DNA from: Oxyruncus cristatus
Lineage: Eukaryota > Chordata > Aves > Passeriformes > Cotingidae
Assembly (NCBI GenBank): GCA_013399855.1
Contig: VXAY01006959.1
Location: 62,001-126,000 of the forward strand
Direction of reading: 5' to 3'
Length of the DNA: 64,000 bases
Position numbers and translations under genes: made by a program. Each line of letters starts with the position of its first letter. Position 1 is the stretch's first letter. Of this stretch, positions 48,791 to 61,300 are shown one piece after another. Under the pieces are notes generated by a model. That model worked only from the letters and a program-made list of their open reading frames with translations, was not told the DNA's origin and ran no database searches.

Positions 48791-48960
48791 ATGGCACAAG
48801 TTGCCCAGAGAAGCTGTGGCTGCCCCATCCTTGGGAGTGTCCAAGGCCAGGTTGGACGGGGCTTGGAGCAACCTGGGCCAGTGGAAGGTGTCCCTGCCCA
48901 TGGCAGGGGGTGGCACTGGATGAGCTTTAAGATCTCCTCCAGCCCAAACCGTTCTCTGCC
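48791..48960 (+). mobile_element. CR1 3' end downstream of DELE1
   Basis: Sense tip with AGTTGCCCAGAGAAGCTGTG, CCAAGGCCAGGTTGGACGGG and GGCACTGGATGAGCTTTAAG. It starts about 85 bases after the predicted DELE1 cleavage site. Confidence 0.9.
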
Positions 48961-51282
48961 AGTGGGCATTCACTGTGATTTGGGGTTATAATTCCAGTAG
49001 CCCTGCATGCCCTGCACAGTCCCCCAGTGAGGTTTACAAGCCACCACATGGTGATGTTGGCAACTAGCCCACACTCTCTGAGGCAGTTTGCTGTCTCCTG
49101 AAGGCAAGTTCCCACAGTGGCTCTGCTACCAGCACAGGCTGGGCTCAGCTCTACATTGCCATTGAGGCAGTTTAAGCTGCTTCCCAACCTGTGCAAGCAA
49201 GAGAATGAATTCTCATTATTAGGACAGAGGTTTTTTGGGATATGACCTGTACTGGTGAGAGTGACAGCTGCCCTCAGCCATCCTGCTCTGTGTCCTTCAG
49301 TCCCCAGTTGTTATTCCTTCAGCCCTGGCAGTGAGCTGCTCCCACGGGTACAACCCTCTGAGTCACAGCGAGCAAGCTTTGCTTCAAAATTTATATTGGA
49401 CATGTTTGCTGAGCACACCAGCTCATTTCCAGTCAGTGGGTAAGGGATGCTCCCAGCAGGAAGGCACCACTGGCAGGCAGCAGCAGGCAGCTGCTGGGAT
49501 AATTCCCTCCACTGGGGCAGCCGGATCCGGAAAAAGGCATTTGTCCACACCAGTTTAAACTGGTTCAAGGGCATCTGTACAAACTGCCCAGCTTCCTGTG
49601 GCCACAGTGCTCTGGTGCTTTGTGTAGATGAGGCTCTGGAAAACAAAGGCAATGGCCCCATCCTGAACTTGCTGTGGTCTCCATTCAGCAAGGGAGGGGC
49701 ACAGCCAGCCCTCAACACATCTGATAGTTCTTGTAGTCTGCTCTCTCTGTCTGCTCAGACCAAGCTTTCTCAGCCCATTTCCTTTATCAAGCAGGATACA
49801 ATTAGCAGGAAATTCCTCGGGTGGATTTCCTATTCTGTGATAATCCACAGCGTGCACTGGTCAGCTCGGGGCAGGGGCTGGGGGGTTGAAAGCAGTTTGC
49901 AGGATCAGGAAATTGAACCAAGAGAGAGGAATTTGTCTCCTTTTTAATCGGTTTATTATAAGGTATGTTTGTGTAAAGATTGTCCTTTAACGGGCACATG
50001 GAAGCAGCTTTGCAGAGGAAGGTGTGGGGTTTGTCCTCTGCGTGTGCTCCCGAGATGCTCCCGCAGGGCTGCATCTCCTCGGTCCCAGAACGCTCCCCTT
50101 GTGGTTTGCACAGCTGCAGCTCAGTTGGAATTTGGCTCTCTGTCATTGTTTTGGTGCAAGAACCTGTTTTGTTTGTGAAACAAACCAGCAAGAGATTTCT
50201 GTTAGCAAACCCAGACAAAGCCATCCGTGTATGGATGCCAGAGATGGGCTCATCTGTGCAAGCATTTTGGAGGCTCCAAACACAACAGTGGATATTTTGG
50301 ATATTAAACAGTCCACCTGGGGAAATCTTACTCTATTGCTCTTGTCATTTGGTTCCACGAGCAAGAGAGAAAGGGATAACTTCCCATTTACTCTGCTTTA
50401 AATGATCTGTATGATTGTCTGGTGCTGTGTACACACCTAAAGCTGGGAACTGTCACCTCCAGGTGCAGGGAAAAGAACACGAGTAAGACACTGTTGAGAT
50501 GATCCAGGATTGTGGTGCCTGTTCTTTTTCAACTTAACAGCAAAATGAAAGCCAAAAATATCACCCAAAGACCCCTGATGTGACAGCAAATGAGCAAATT
50601 TGCTTTGGCCAGGATCATGTTGTGAGCTGGGGTGTCTGTGGAGAAGTCAGTGCAGTGTTTTTGCTGTAAAGATATGAAGGGAAGCAGGCAAAGTGGTGAG
50701 AGCAGTGCCCTGAGTCAGAGGGGAGGGTGGCAGTCACAACAGTGACACTGCAGTGCTGGCAGGGAGGTGATGCTCGCCCTCATTCCTGTCTTTCCTCTCC
50801 CACCTATACAGCCCCTTCTCCAGCATGCCCCAAATCTTTTCTGGTGTTCTATACTGTAGCTGGAAGGCCCAAATTCTGATACAGAGAACAGTCCCCCACA
50901 TGTGCAGGATCCAAAATCCCTTCCCTGCCATCCACACACTGCTGGTGAGCCTGGGGATGCACTGCAGCTGCCTTCCCGTTCTCTGTGAGTGCAAATCCAC
51001 CCTGGGGAAGCACAAACACCTGTGTGCTTCCTCCTTTGTTACCAATATCTTAGTTTTCCCACCCGTGCAATTATCCCAGAACTGTCTTACAGCTCACACA
51101 CAGAGAGATCAAAGTGAAAACCCATAATAAGGGTGAAGCTGGAGACTGAATATTTCAAAACAGTGTTTTCACGCTTCCCTTTTCCCAGGTTACCTTTGGC
51201 AGACTCCAGCCATCTGTTGTCTGCTTCTGGATAAGGACTATGCTCCAAAATCCAATGGCCTCCAAAGAGAATCCAATAGAAC
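48961..51282. other. Intergenic sequence between the two 3' ends
   Basis: This is unique sequence of even composition with no exon, RNA gene or repeat family recognised. Several open frames of 100-170 codons overlap each other on both strands and show no domain. Confidence 0.5.
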
Positions 51283-51380
51283 AGAATCATTAAGGTTGGA
51301 AAAGACCTCCCAGATCGAGTCCAACCTTTGTCACCACCTTGTCAACCAGAGCAGAGCACTGAGTGCCACATCCATTTGTT
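51283..51380 (-). mobile_element. CR1 3' tip, other subfamily
   Basis: AACAGAATCATTAAGGTTGG and then AAAAGACCTCCCAGATCGAG mark an antisense tip of the subfamily seen in sense at 54945-55100. It lies just beyond the predicted PCDH12 3' end. Confidence 0.8.
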
Positions 51381-51599
51381 ATGGAGAAGGAATTTGTAGG
51401 CACCTGGTGCAGCCATAGGAGAGATGCCAGTGCTGATTTTGGGGTGTTTAACAAAATGCGAATTCACAGTGGTAGAACCACAAAAGCTGGAAGGATCAGT
51501 GGGAGACAACAGGCACATGCTCTCCTTTCCCAGCTGCCATTCCAGGCTTCCTGCACGTTTGTCAGCTACACTGCACCTTCTGCCCGAGAGGGTAATGTT

Positions 51600-52010
51600 A
51601 GAAAAAAAGAGTTTTATTTAAATAACTGAAATCCTGGAGCCCAACTCTGCAGCACACGGCAGAGTCCATGACAGGTATTTTAACGTCCATGGTGCACAGT
51701 CTGATCGTGTGGATGTTTCTTGCTGTGCTGTGCTCGTTCCAACAACCCCCATCCCCTGATGGCCTGTCCTGGAGGAAGAGGTGACCTGGGTGTGATGGGA
51801 GGCTGGGAGGGGAGGAGGGCAAGGACAGGCAGGTAGAGGGGAACTAAACAAGGTGAAATCAGTGATGGAGAAAGTTGATGGGGTGAGGCAAAGGAAGGAA
51901 CAGGCCTGTTGTGATTGTCTAGACACGGGCCGTACAGTGACCCTGCTGGAGCCCACGTGTGCACCCAAAGCTCTGTGTGACTCCCATCTCCTCACAGCCA
52001 CCAGCAGAAC
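51600..52010 (-). terminator. PCDH12: PCDH12 3' UTR with polyadenylation signal
   Basis: On the minus strand an AATAAA (plus-strand TTTATT at 51613-51618) lies about 395 bases after the stop. The end of the transcript is inferred from this. It leaves about 2.9 kb between the predicted 3' ends of PCDH12 and DELE1. Confidence 0.55.
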
Positions 52011-52375
52011 CTACAGAACAGCAGCCCTGTCCTCCAGCCCCAGGCCCTTCCCACGTGCCGACAGCTGCCGCAGGAGCCCCGAGCCTGACTCGCTGTGGAC
52101 TTGGACCTTCTGGGACAGAATCATTTCAAAGAGGGTGCTCATCTCTGAGAGGAAGGTGCTGGTCAGCCTCGCCCCAGCAGTGTTGGAGTCAGCCCCAGCA
52201 CCTTTGCCAAAAGTCTCAAAGGTCCTTGGTGTCTCCTGCCTCGCAGCTTCCTCCTCCTGAGAGGAGTGGGGGTTGTCGGGGGAGAAGACGTTGTCCTTGT
52301 AGCTGCTGGTGAGGGGGAAGGAGAGCCGGGCCATCCACGCTGGGTCTGCGGCCGTGAGCCTCTTGAGGGCCAGCT
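52011..52375 (-). CDS. PCDH12: PCDH12 exon 4 (conserved C-terminus and stop)
   Basis: The acceptor is GTGTCACTCAG; phase 1 in. It encodes [20 protein letters not shown], then [21 protein letters not shown] and [17 protein letters not shown], the highly conserved end of PCDH12. The stop is TAG at 52013-52011. It ends earlier than the human protein, which carries an extra Ser/Gly-rich tip. Confidence 0.96.
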
Positions 52376-55300
52376 CTGAGTGACACGGGGGGCAGAGGAG
52401 ACCACAGGAGAGAAGAGAGGAAAAAAATCAAATAAAATTATTGGTAAATGAGAAGATCTCCTGAAATCACTGAGAGGAGTCATTGGAAGCAAGTCTAGAG
52501 AGAAACTACCAAATCATACAACCCAGCAGCTTAGAAAAGCCAAGCAAAATAGAACTGGTTTAGAACTAGTGGGGGGGGGGGGGGTTTTTTTTTATTGGAA
52601 TAACCTTTAGAATCACTTTGCTTTCTCATTTGTTGCAGCCTGGAGTGGCACTTCACTAAGTTGTTAGCAAAGCCAGAGAGAGGGAGGGTTTAGGACTGGC
52701 TAAAGGGGAGCTGACAATGGAAAGCTTGCAAGGGGGAAGTATTGGACACAAAGATAGTGGACTTCCCATCAGGGTCACTCCATGGGGGGAATTTGCTGCT
52801 AAGCAGGCAGATTGAGACTGAGAAGAAATGGGTTATTGTGAAAACAATAATAGCAGAATGAAATTCTGGATTATAAAGTGCACAGCTGGGTGGTTGAGCA
52901 CTAGTAACAAACAATTGAGCTATAAAGTGGTTGTTCCTCTATTGGAAACAGCTGAGGAGCAGTGGGAGCCTGGGCTGGGGGTTGGGGCAGGCTCCTTAGT
53001 GCACCACTAATGTGATTTTGTCCCAAAATGGAATCATACAGTGTGTTGGTCAAGGTACGAAGGCATATCCATGGTGCTGTTACCGGGTCTGGCGAGACCT
53101 GATTAGGAGAATTACACACAAATCTGATTATCCGTGGGGAGGAGAGAGGAGCTGAAATGATAGCATTGCAGGAAAAACTGGGGCTGAAACCAGGGTGATC
53201 CAGGACGACATGATGGGCACCCCAAGAGTGGGGGTTACTGCTCCTAAGGAAGCAAGTGCTCCCCAGGGACCTGCTGCAACCTGCCGTTATTTTGAGGAGA
53301 TAAGCACCGGCAAAGGAAATCTTCAGGCTTAAAATAGTGCTGGCAAAAGAAGAAGTGATTACAACTGTCCATGAATAAACATCTCCTAGAAAAGAAAGGA
53401 AGGACCCCATAGCAGGGAGAGCCTGGAATAGCTTCCCCATCAGACAGCAGGAAAGGAAACAGGGATTCTTGTTTCTGAGGTAGTTGGTAAACGAGAGTCC
53501 ATGCTGAGCAGCACGGAGCTGCCTTCCAACCCCACGTTTTTCCTTCCCAAAGCATATCCCAGAACCCCTGGGGGGTTGGAAGCGACCACCTTGGTTGTGA
53601 AACACTTTGAGAGCAGTGAAACAAGTCATGGGTGTCTGGTAACAAAACACAGCAGTCCCAGGGTGGCCGGAGCTGCTGTCACTAATTGTGTGGCTCTGAC
53701 TTACACAGTGACCTCTGGAAGGAGGGTCCCCATTCTGATGCAGTTATCCTGCTGCTTCCAGAGGATAATCAGTATCCTCTCACAGCCTGGGACTCAGGAT
53801 CCCCACTCAGTGACTGAGACAAGGCTCCTTCCTCAGCCAATTAGTCCTTTTTCTCTGAAAAATGGCTTTCCTTGGGTGGAATGGGGGTGAGAGCTGGGAC
53901 TTAAGCCTGGTAAGGAGAGAAGGGCAAGTACATCACTTAGGGTTTTGTTTCAGATAAAGCCCCAAAATTCTTTTGCGTTGCTTCACTTCCAGGATTTCTT
54001 TCTGCAATCTCAGTATTCTTTCAGTCACAGTGACTGTTCCTTAACACATTACCCAAGAGTGCTGCAGCCCCGTGGTTGTGCTCTAAAACACCCAGTTTTC
54101 TCCTCCCAATCTGCAAGAAGCCACTGCATTCCCTGAATATTTGGATGCCTCAGCTCTGGAGCAGGACACAGCCAGTCTGCTGCCTGCAGGGAGAGCCACG
54201 ACTCAGTGGGCTGATGGTCCTGTGGCCATGAAACATTTTGATTAGGTTTGTTTAATTTGACCAATAACTCTTTACTGCCTTGTTTTAATGGTGCTTTGAG
54301 AGCAGGGTTTGTTTTTATCATCAATAAAGTTCTATCTCTCATCTGCTGCTGGGAGAGGCTGTGCTTGGCTGGTGGGGGTTGGTGTTAACAGAGGGTGCTG
54401 AGTTCATCCCACAGCATAAACAACCCCAGAGCTGCCTGGGACTGATTAATCCCACAGTTCCTCCTGCTGGGAACAGCACAAAGGCCCAGACAGCCTCAGC
54501 CAGCTATTAGGATACTCCTGAGCACAAGCAAAGCTTCCTTCCTCCCCCTCAGGATGCAAGTCCACTTCTCTGTTTGTGTTTGGGAGAGGAGGAAGGAGCC
54601 CGGCAGCTCCGGCATCTGCGCCGTCGCCTTCTCGGGAAGCTCCGGGCCCATGGTGAGGGTTTTGCACCACTGGAACAGGGCAGCCTCCTTGGGAATGGCC
54701 AGCAGGAAGCCACATGGGCACAGCCTCAGCATTCCCTGCTGGCATCCACTGAGAGGGGGAACACGGTTCCTTCCAAAAAGAACCAACTTGCCATTGTCAC
54801 GGTGGGGAATCGCGCTCTGCAAATTTGTCGGGGTCTTGGGAAGGGCTGCATGAAGAGTCCTGGGTAACTTTGGACAAGAGCAAGGGAGAACACTGACAGA
54901 GAACAGGGATAGATGGGATATTGGGAAGAAATTCTTCCCTGTGAGGGTGGTGGGGCACTGCCCAGGGAAGTGGTGGAATCACCATCCCTGGAAGTGTTCA
55001 AAAAACATGTGGATGTGGCACCTGGGGTTAGAGGTGGACCTGGCAGTGCTGGGGGGATGGTTGGACTTGATGGTCTGAGAGGGCTTTGCCAGCCTTAATG
55101 ATTCTGTGAAGTTCCAGTACTTTGACAAAAGGGTTGTTTCCTACCAAATCCAAGAATGATGTGAGATGGTATTTCATGGACCTGACCCACCACAGCATGG
55201 ATTTTCTAGGATGCTCCTTGTGGGCAGGACTGGATCCAGACAGAGATCCCTTTACTGGGATTGGAGCCTGTCAGTGCACCATGAGATGCACCTGGGCTCC

Positions 55301-58300
55301 TGTTCACTCCCTGTCCTTGGCTGCAGGACCGGTAAATCCAAAAACCTTTTAGCTCTCACCCATTTTCTTCATTTACTCCTTACCAGAATAAAAAAGCAGG
55401 AAGGCAAATGGGGAGAAGCAGCAGGTTCTCTCCCTAAGGAAGAGCACCAAAAATGCCCAACTCTGGCATTAAAACCACCCCAGCAGCAAACCTCAATGAG
55501 TTCCTCTTCTGTGGAGGCTCCACAATGAAATTTCTGCTACAGGACATGAGTCAGCCCAACTCTTTCAAATTGAAATGCCAGTAGAGGAGATTTTTAGAAC
55601 AAATCAATAAAAGGAACATGTAGAAAATGTCAGGCCCAGATGGTATTCACCCCAGAGACCCAGAGGAACTCAGATATGAAATTGCCTGGTTTATTAGCTG
55701 CTGTTGGTTAACTACTGCTTCAAATGAACAGGATCAGAGGAAGGGAAGGAGAAATTGTGACAGGAGTTTTTAAGCGTGTGAAGGTGAATCTGGTGCAGGC
55801 AGATTCACAGAAATCCTTCTGTGCCTGGCTCAGCACAGGGACAAGGAGGTGCTGTTCCAAAGGGAACCAACATGACACTATCAAGGTGGGGAATTGTGTT
55901 TTGCAAATTTGTTGGAGTCTGGAAGGGCTGGATGAAGAGTCCTGGGTGACAGTGGACGAGGGCCTGGAGTGACAGGACAAGGGAGAATGGCTTTGAACTG
56001 CCAGAGGGCAGGGCTAGATGGGATTTTAGGAAGAAATCCTTCCCTGTGAGGGTGGGGAGCCCCTGGCACAGGTTGCCCAGAGAAGCTGTGGCTGCCCCTG
56101 GATCCCTGGCAGTGTCCAAAGCCAGGTTGGACGGGGCTTGGAGCAACCTGGGCTGGTGGAAGGTGTCCCTGCCCATGACAGGGGGTGGCACTGGATGAGC
56201 TTTAAGGTCTCTCCCAACCCAAACCATTCCAGGATTCAATTCTATGATGACAGAGGACACCTGAGCTGCTGGAAAAGCACCAGCCAGACTCTCAGGGACC
56301 TGAGCTGTCCCTGAATCAACAGCCAGGGACTAATGTGTGTTAAAGGCTGGGAAGTGAGCATAGGAATAATTAAATCTTCCCCACCAAGGGAGGTCATTAA
56401 CAGAGTCCCAGAGTATCTGCTCATCACAGTGATAAATGACGTGGAGAAGGGGATGGTGTTGGTGTTGACTCTACTGAAATACACCAAAGCAGAGGGTTGT
56501 GAAGACCCCAGTAATGCTGAGAGCCATGAGTAACACGTGGCTGGTGGATTTCTTTGTCACCAACTGTTGGACAACTGTCCAACATGGGAACAACATGTCA
56601 TGTACTGATGACTCTCCCACCATGCAGAGCAGGGATCTGGGAGTCGCCCCGAACAGTCTGGTGACAGAGCTCAGTGTGGAGCTTGGGCAGTACGGGAATG
56701 AAAAACAAAGCAGAAAACCTCCTTATACCCCCAGTGTCTCCTAAACACTGGACACAATTCTGGTCACCACATCTCAGTAAAGATACACTAAAATTAGCAG
56801 CAGGTTGGTCACCAGAGATGAGACTGGATTAGTTCAGCCTGATAGGAAAGAGGAGCCTGGTGGGGTTTGACAAGGACAACTCTCCACCTTTCTCGCTCTG
56901 CATGGACTAGGAGACCATGAAAAGGATGGGCTCGAGTCAGGGTGGTGGGAAGCAGATCACCAGGTGCAATGTTAAACTGGACTTCACCCCTACACCGCAA
57001 CAGAGCTCAACCTCACACATCAGCTAAACAACAGCAGATACATCCACGGGAAAGAAGATCTTCCATACACACAGGAACAAATCCAACATGAAGCTCAACA
57101 AGCGCCTTTGTGCTGTGCTCTGCCTGGTACTGAAAGCCTGGGATGGTCCAGCCATGCTGTCCCAAGCATCTGCCACTGTCAGAGCCACTGCAGGGGATGA
57201 GATGTCCCCAGACCAGCCAGTTTGACCTCCTGAATGGGGTTAGTTTATTTGAGGAGACCCCACTGCTGTAACCCCCCCCCAGCCCCAGCATGCTCCCAGT
57301 GGCGAGGCCACCTCACCTGCCTGCGGCTCCAGGAGGGTCTCCAGCTCCTCTCCCACCAGCTGCGGCACCGAGAGCTCGAAGCCGCTGTCGGAGTCGCGGT
57401 CCTCGGCCTCGCTCTCGCCGTGCCCGCTGTCCTTCGTGCTCTGGCAGTCAGTGTCCAGCCCTGCAGCCCTGCCAGGGGACACGGCACCCGAGTCACTTCA
57501 GTTCCCACCACAGCCTCTTGAAGGTGTTTGTGTCAATCCCCCACCAAATGACCCCAGGAGGGGGTGTGGGCACCTGTCAGTGCATCGCTCTCCGAACCGA
57601 AGGCACAGTGATTTCAGTCCCCACTAAAAAATTCATTTGGGGGTTGGTTGGGTTACCCAAGGGGCTGCTATACAATTCTTGCCCGAGAGGGGTTTTGTCC
57701 TTCTTCAAGGAGATCATAGAATCACAGAATGGTTTGGGTTGGAAGTGACCTTATAGCTCATCATGCTCCACCTTCTGTCGTGAGCAGGGACACCTTCCAC
57801 TAGACCAGGTTGCTCCAAGCCCCATCCAACCTGGTCGTAAACAGTTCCAGGGCATATCCTTAGCAAAGAGGAGCTGGTTCCTCCCTATAAATTCAGAGGA
57901 GCTTCCCACCTGCAGGACCAGGTGAGGAACATCACAGCCCAGCCCTGACCCAGCAGCCCTAGAACCACTGTTCCTCCCTCTCCATCCTCAGAAGATGTAG
58001 ATGAGAAAGGTGGAGAAAGTTGTCTCCTGTGGCTTGGGCAGGTGTGGATGGGAGGACATCTGGCATCTTCAGGAGTGTTCACCCAGAGATGTCAACAGCA
58101 TAATTTAATGGGAACACTATGAAGTTTGGCTCTGGGAACATCTTTGGCACACAGCTGGGATATCTCAGTCCTTCCAAACCTGCTGGCATTGTCTCCCTCT
58201 CTTGCCTCCTGGCACAGGGAGAGGTGCCCCAAATTCATGTCAACAGTCAATAACATCTCTAAGAAAGTGCCCAGAGCCATGGGAAAACTCATCCTTGCGC

Positions 58301-61300
58301 TGCTGCCTCCAGAGTGGGGACCCTCTGTGCTCCTGAGTGTCCTGGAACCCACTGGTGTTCCCCTGGCAAGGATGGGATGATGGTTCATGGCCATGGAGCA
58401 GCTCAGGGGAGAAGGGACGGAACTGCCAAAGGTGGCTCAGGAAGGAGGCAAAGAGCAGTGGAATACCAACAGGGGCACAGCCATCCCCTGAAGGGAGGAA
58501 CTGCCTGCCCCATCTCAGGGCAGGGGGTTTGCTGCCCCAGTGCTGCCCCCGGGGCCTGTTGGGGCTGAAGCAGAGGCAGCAGAGACACGAGGGAAGGGGG
58601 CGTGGGAGAGGGAAGGGATCCAGCCTTACCTGCTGCCGTTCTTGGCCGTGTACTTGTTTCCCCTGTAGTTTGTTTTGGGCTGGAACTGGCCCCGGTGCAG
58701 CAGGGAGAGCAGCTGGGAGATTTGCTGTAAGGCAGGAAGGGCCTGTTGAGTCCCGGCGCTCGCCACTCAAGCTGCTTCCTGCCAGGACGTCCCCTGGGAC
58801 CCCCCGGCCTTTTTATAGCGTTTCCTCCTCCTGCAGATGGTTCGGCAGCCCCGGGCAGGGGCAAAAACAAGCGGCCGGGAGCCCACCTGGCCCCCCTGCG
58901 CCATCTGCCTGCCTTTCCCTGCCCACACACCCCCCCGGGGAAGGGAGCACGGGATTGTCCCCTTCTCGCTGTGACAGCCACCCTCCCTCCCAGCTCCCGA
59001 GGTGTTCTGCTGAGCGTGGGGAGACCCTGCCCGTGGAGGGGGGGATGTTCATCCTACCTCTGCCCAGGGCTGGGGAAGGAGACCAACCAACGACCGTCAG
59101 GTTGCACATTCCCCCCAGCCCAGGGTGGGCAAGACTCATGAAAGGAAGGACTGGAGGGGTCCACAGCTCTGGAATGCACAGGGCAGCTCTCACCTGCACT
59201 GGGGGCGACTCCATGGCGAACTCCCCGGTGGAGCTCTGCTCTGCCAGAGCCACCAGCGACAGCCGGACCAGGCTCCTGAGGATCTGCTGGTGGGGCTGGG
59301 GCTGCCCAGGCGCTCCAGCATCCAGGGGCTGCTCAGGTGGCAGTTGGGGCTGTCCCACGGGTGGCTTCACCAGGCTCTTGCTGGGCGTTGGTGCATCCGG
59401 GGGGCCCGCAGCCTCTTTCCCCAAAGGTTTGGGTCTGTGGGGCTGGCAGGGACGGCGCTGCAGGATGGGCAGCTCGAAGGTCCCCTGCTGCTCCTCTGAG
59501 TCTTTTTGGGTCCTCTGATTTCTCAGGGTCCTGTAGAGAGTGGGAGTGAGGTGGAGGGGAGGCTGTGGGTAGCCCCCCGGCACAGGGGCATCTGTGCCAG
59601 GTGGATCCTCCTGGCAGAGCTGGGGGGACTCAACCTCCCGGGGGCGGCCCTGGAGCAGAGGGATGAGATGGATGTCAGTCTTCTGGATCTGCCTGTGCGG
59701 CTTCTTGAGCTGCTGCTGCCTGTGGGCATCCTCTGCCTCCCTGCAGTTGTAGGCCATGCCATCCTTCTTCTCCTTCTTCCGCAGAGACAGGGTCAGCGCC
59801 AGGAGGAGAAGGCACCCGCCCAGGAGAGCAGCCAGACAGATAACCACCACCACGGAGAGGCTCAGCCACCCGGGGTCCTGGGCTGAGATTTTGGAGAACG
59901 CCCCATGATGCCGGAAAACCAAGCGGAGCCGGGCCAGGGTGTGCATGGGGGTGTCCCCCTCGTCGCTCACCTGGACCAGCAGCTCCCGCTCGCTGCCAGC
60001 CAGGCTGCTGGCATTGCTGGCGTTGAGGAAGACCTGCCCTGAGAGAGGGTCCAGGATGAAGAACCCAGCATCATCCCCCCCCACCAGATCATACCGCAGA
60101 GCCCCGTTGCTGCCAGAGTCCACGTCCCTGGCCACGATGGTGAAGAGGAAGGGAGTGCCAGCACACGACGCGAGTGTCGTGTTGGTCACCACTGCAGCCC
60201 CTTGGGTGCTCCTGTTCCCAGGGACCACCCAGAAGCACCCTGTCTCCACGCTGACCAGGACAGAGAGCGTGGCTGCACCTCCCACCAGCGCTGGCATGGT
60301 GATGACGGGCGCATTGTCATTGCGGTCGAGCACAGTCAGCCTGAGGGAGATGTTGGATGCCAGCTTGGGGTGACCTCCATCCTCCGCAGTCACCAGGAAC
60401 TCCAGGCTCCTCACCTGCTCGTAATCAAAAGCTTGGAGGGCAAAAACATCCCCAGTGGTGGGGTCGACTGAGACCAAACCCAAAGCAGAGGAGTCCGGGA
60501 TGCTGTAGGTGATTTTCCCGTTGAAGCCCAGGTCGGGGTCAGTGGCACGGACAGTGAGCAAGAAAGCAGGTGCTTCGCTGTTCTCAGCAACAGCAGCCTC
60601 GTAGATGGCCCTCTCGAAGGCCGGGGCGTTGTCGTTGACGTCGCTGATGCAGATGGTGAGGTGTTTGAGCACGGCCAGAGACAGGTCCCCCAGGTCCCGC
60701 ACCACCAGCGTCAGGTTGTACTCGGCGCGCAGTTCCCTGTCCAGCGCGGCGTTGGTCATCAGCACGTAGCTGTGGCTGTTGGTCCTCTTCAGCCTGAAGT
60801 GCTCGTCCCCTTGGCTGAGGGAGCAAAGCACTTGCCCATTGCTTCCTGAGTCAGGGTCGCTGGCTGTCACCAGAGCCACGAAGCTGTCCTTGGGAAGGGC
60901 TTCGGAGAGCACGGGCACCCGCGCGGCCCAGGTGACGTGGACATTGGGAGCGTTGTCATTGACGTCCAGGACTTTGACCAGGACCTTGCAGTGTGCTGGG
61001 ATGGGGTTGGCACCCAGGTCCCGGGCCTGCACATCCAGCTCGTAGGTGTGGGTTTCCTCATAGTCCAGAGGGTGCTTCAGGATGATGCTGCCCGTGCGGG
61101 CGTCAATGCTGAAGGTGCTCAGCAGCTCGGGGGGCGCGTGTTTGCTCAGGCTGTACTCGATCTCCCCGTTGGGACCCTGGTCGGGGTCGGTGGCCGTGAC
61201 CGTCACAAGGAGGGTCCCGGGCAGAGCATCCTCCCGAACCTCCACTGTCAAGGAGCTCTCTGCAAAGATGGGGCTGTTGTCATTGGAGTCGAGGACAATG

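Noticed and set aside
54496..54822. Minus-strand open frame of 108 codons in PCDH12 intron 3 considered as an extra exon
   Set aside because: It partly overlaps a module repeated at 55859 in front of a CR1 end. No phase-compatible splice sites were clear, and exons 3 and 4 already join in frame.
58337..59518. Plus-strand open frame of 393 codons
   Set aside because: It overlaps PCDH12 exon 2 and the tail-coding part of exon 1 on the opposite strand. The sequence is Pro/Gly/Arg-rich and featureless.
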